Part shown: piece after piece, positions 37,271-37,798 of the stretch
Numbering within the stretch: the first letter of the stretch is position 1
How the letters are laid out: the number at the start of each line of letters is the position of its first letter
NCBI GenBank assembly: GCA_947425785.1
Contig: CANEAY010000017.1
Coordinates: forward strand, 1-37,798
Reading direction: 5' to 3'
Source of the DNA: an uncultured Pseudoflavonifractor sp.
Lineage (GTDB): Bacteria > Bacillota > Clostridia > Oscillospirales > Oscillospiraceae
DNA: 37,798 nt
Notes under the pieces: model-generated
Database searches by the model: none
Told to the model about the DNA's origin: nothing
What the model saw: only the letters and a program-made list of their open reading frames with translations
Position numbers and translations under genes: made by a program

Positions 37271-37798
37271 TTACTTGATCTCCTTGCTGTCCACTTCCGC
37301 CTTGAGCATAGCGGCAAACTGCTCCAGGCTCATGGCCCCCAAGTCCTCGCCGGAGCGGTGCCGGACGGAGACGGTCTTGTTCTCGATGTCCCGGTCGCCC
37401 ACCACCAGCATATAGGGCACCTTCTCCATGGTGGTCTCCCGGATCTTCTTGCCGATCTTCTCGTTGCGCTTGTCGGTCTCCACCCGGAAGCCCATGCCGT
37501 CCAGGGCGGCGGCAAGCTCATCGGCGTAGCCGTCGGCCCGGTCGGTGATGGTGAGCACCTTCACCTGCACCGGGCTGAGCCAGGCGGGGAAGGCCCCGGC
37601 GAAGTGCTCGGTGATCACGCCGATGAACCGCTCGATGGAGCCCAGCACCACCCGGTGGATCATAACGGGGCGGTGCTTCTGTCCGTCCTCGCCGGTGTAC
37701 TCCAGCTCAAACCGCTCGGGCAGCTGGCTGTCCAGCTGGATGGTGCCGCACTGCCAGGTCCGGCCCAGGGAGTCGGCCAGATGGAAGTCCAGCTTGGG
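37271..37798 (-). CDS. thrS: Threonyl-tRNA synthetase, C-terminal part (truncated by window end)
   Basis: The frame is open to the right edge of the window, so the visible 175 residues are the C-terminal end of a larger gene whose start lies outside. PKLDFHLADSLGRTWQCGTIQ and HRPVMIHRVVLGSIERFIG are the end of the class II catalytic core (motif 3 with its Arg). From VKVLTITDRADGYADELAAAL onwards is the anticodon-binding domain, ending with KTVSVRHRSGEDLGAMSLEQF. The enzyme charges tRNA-Thr. No sign of disruption. Confidence 0.95.
   Translation of the reverse strand, partial: PKLDFHLADSLGRTWQCGTIQLDSQLPERFELEYTGEDGQKHRPVMIHRVVLGSIERFIGVITEHFAGAFPAWLSPVQVKVLTITDRADGYADELAAALDGMGFRVETDKRNEKIGKKIRETTMEKVPYMLVVGDRDIENKTVSVRHRSGEDLGAMSLEQFAAMLKAEVDSKEIK

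Noticed and set aside
1-37798. tRNA or rRNA genes, CRISPR arrays, insertion sequences, prophage genes
   Set aside because: Scanned for by eye on both strands; no cloverleaf, regularly spaced repeats, transposase, integrase or phage structural motifs were seen.

Overview
The window is GC-rich (by eye, not computed), densely coded chromosomal DNA from a spore-forming member of the Firmicutes. An alpha/beta-type small acid-soluble spore protein, spmA/spmB, an AbrB/SpoVT-type regulator and bacillary-type gene orders (rbfA-nrnA-truB-ribF; DUF1934-argS) support this. GC content and gene style suggest a clostridial gut lineage of the Oscillospiraceae/Flavonifractor type, but that placement is inference. 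I found no tRNA, rRNA, CRISPR array, insertion sequence or prophage.

Layout. 1-205: hairpin-rich non-coding DNA. 206-4726 (+): rbfA, nrnA, truB, ribF and a DUF1576 membrane protein, i.e. ribosome maturation, nanoRNA turnover, tRNA pseudouridine and FMN/FAD synthesis. 4772-7101 (-): an ABC importer of NitT/TauT/SsuABC type with unknown substrate. 7228-8709 (+): a small unknown protein and an LCP cell-wall ligase. 8749-10835 (-): DAHP synthase and prephenate dehydrogenase behind a peptide-leader attenuator. 10914-12299 (+): Rrf2 regulator, GNAT acetyltransferase and a small membrane-anchored protein. 12355-13460 (-): spmA-spmB. 13695-16157 (+): AbrB-type regulator, DUF1934, argS. 16207-22891 (-): processive glycosyltransferase, M20 amidohydrolase with a LysR regulator, GT2 plus UDP-galactopyranose mutase, and pyrophosphatase. 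23144-25773 (+): NhaC antiporter and a PatB/MalY C-S lyase. 25841-26695 (-): SASP and an acidic unknown. 26897-27709 (+): murI. 27710-31666 (-): thyA-dfrA-nudix-nudix-methyltransferase-rsmI, tightly coupled. 31809-33231 (+): ferritin and a 4Fe-4S membrane protein. 33304-34371 (-): ilvE. 34587-35840 (+): CorC/HlyC-type protein. 35903-36800 (-): a 153-aa unknown and three Cys-rich mini-proteins, divergent from an XRE regulator (36923-37222). 37271-37798 (-): C-terminal part of thrS, cut by the window end.

Most transcription units are bounded by strong, often bidirectional, hairpin terminators, and many have near-consensus sigma-A promoters. The two most notable regions are the aroF-tyrA leader, which encodes a Tyr-rich 21-residue peptide followed by a terminator, and the mini-protein/XRE cassette at 35.9-37.2 kb. 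The latter is visibly more AT-rich than its surroundings and may have been acquired by transfer.
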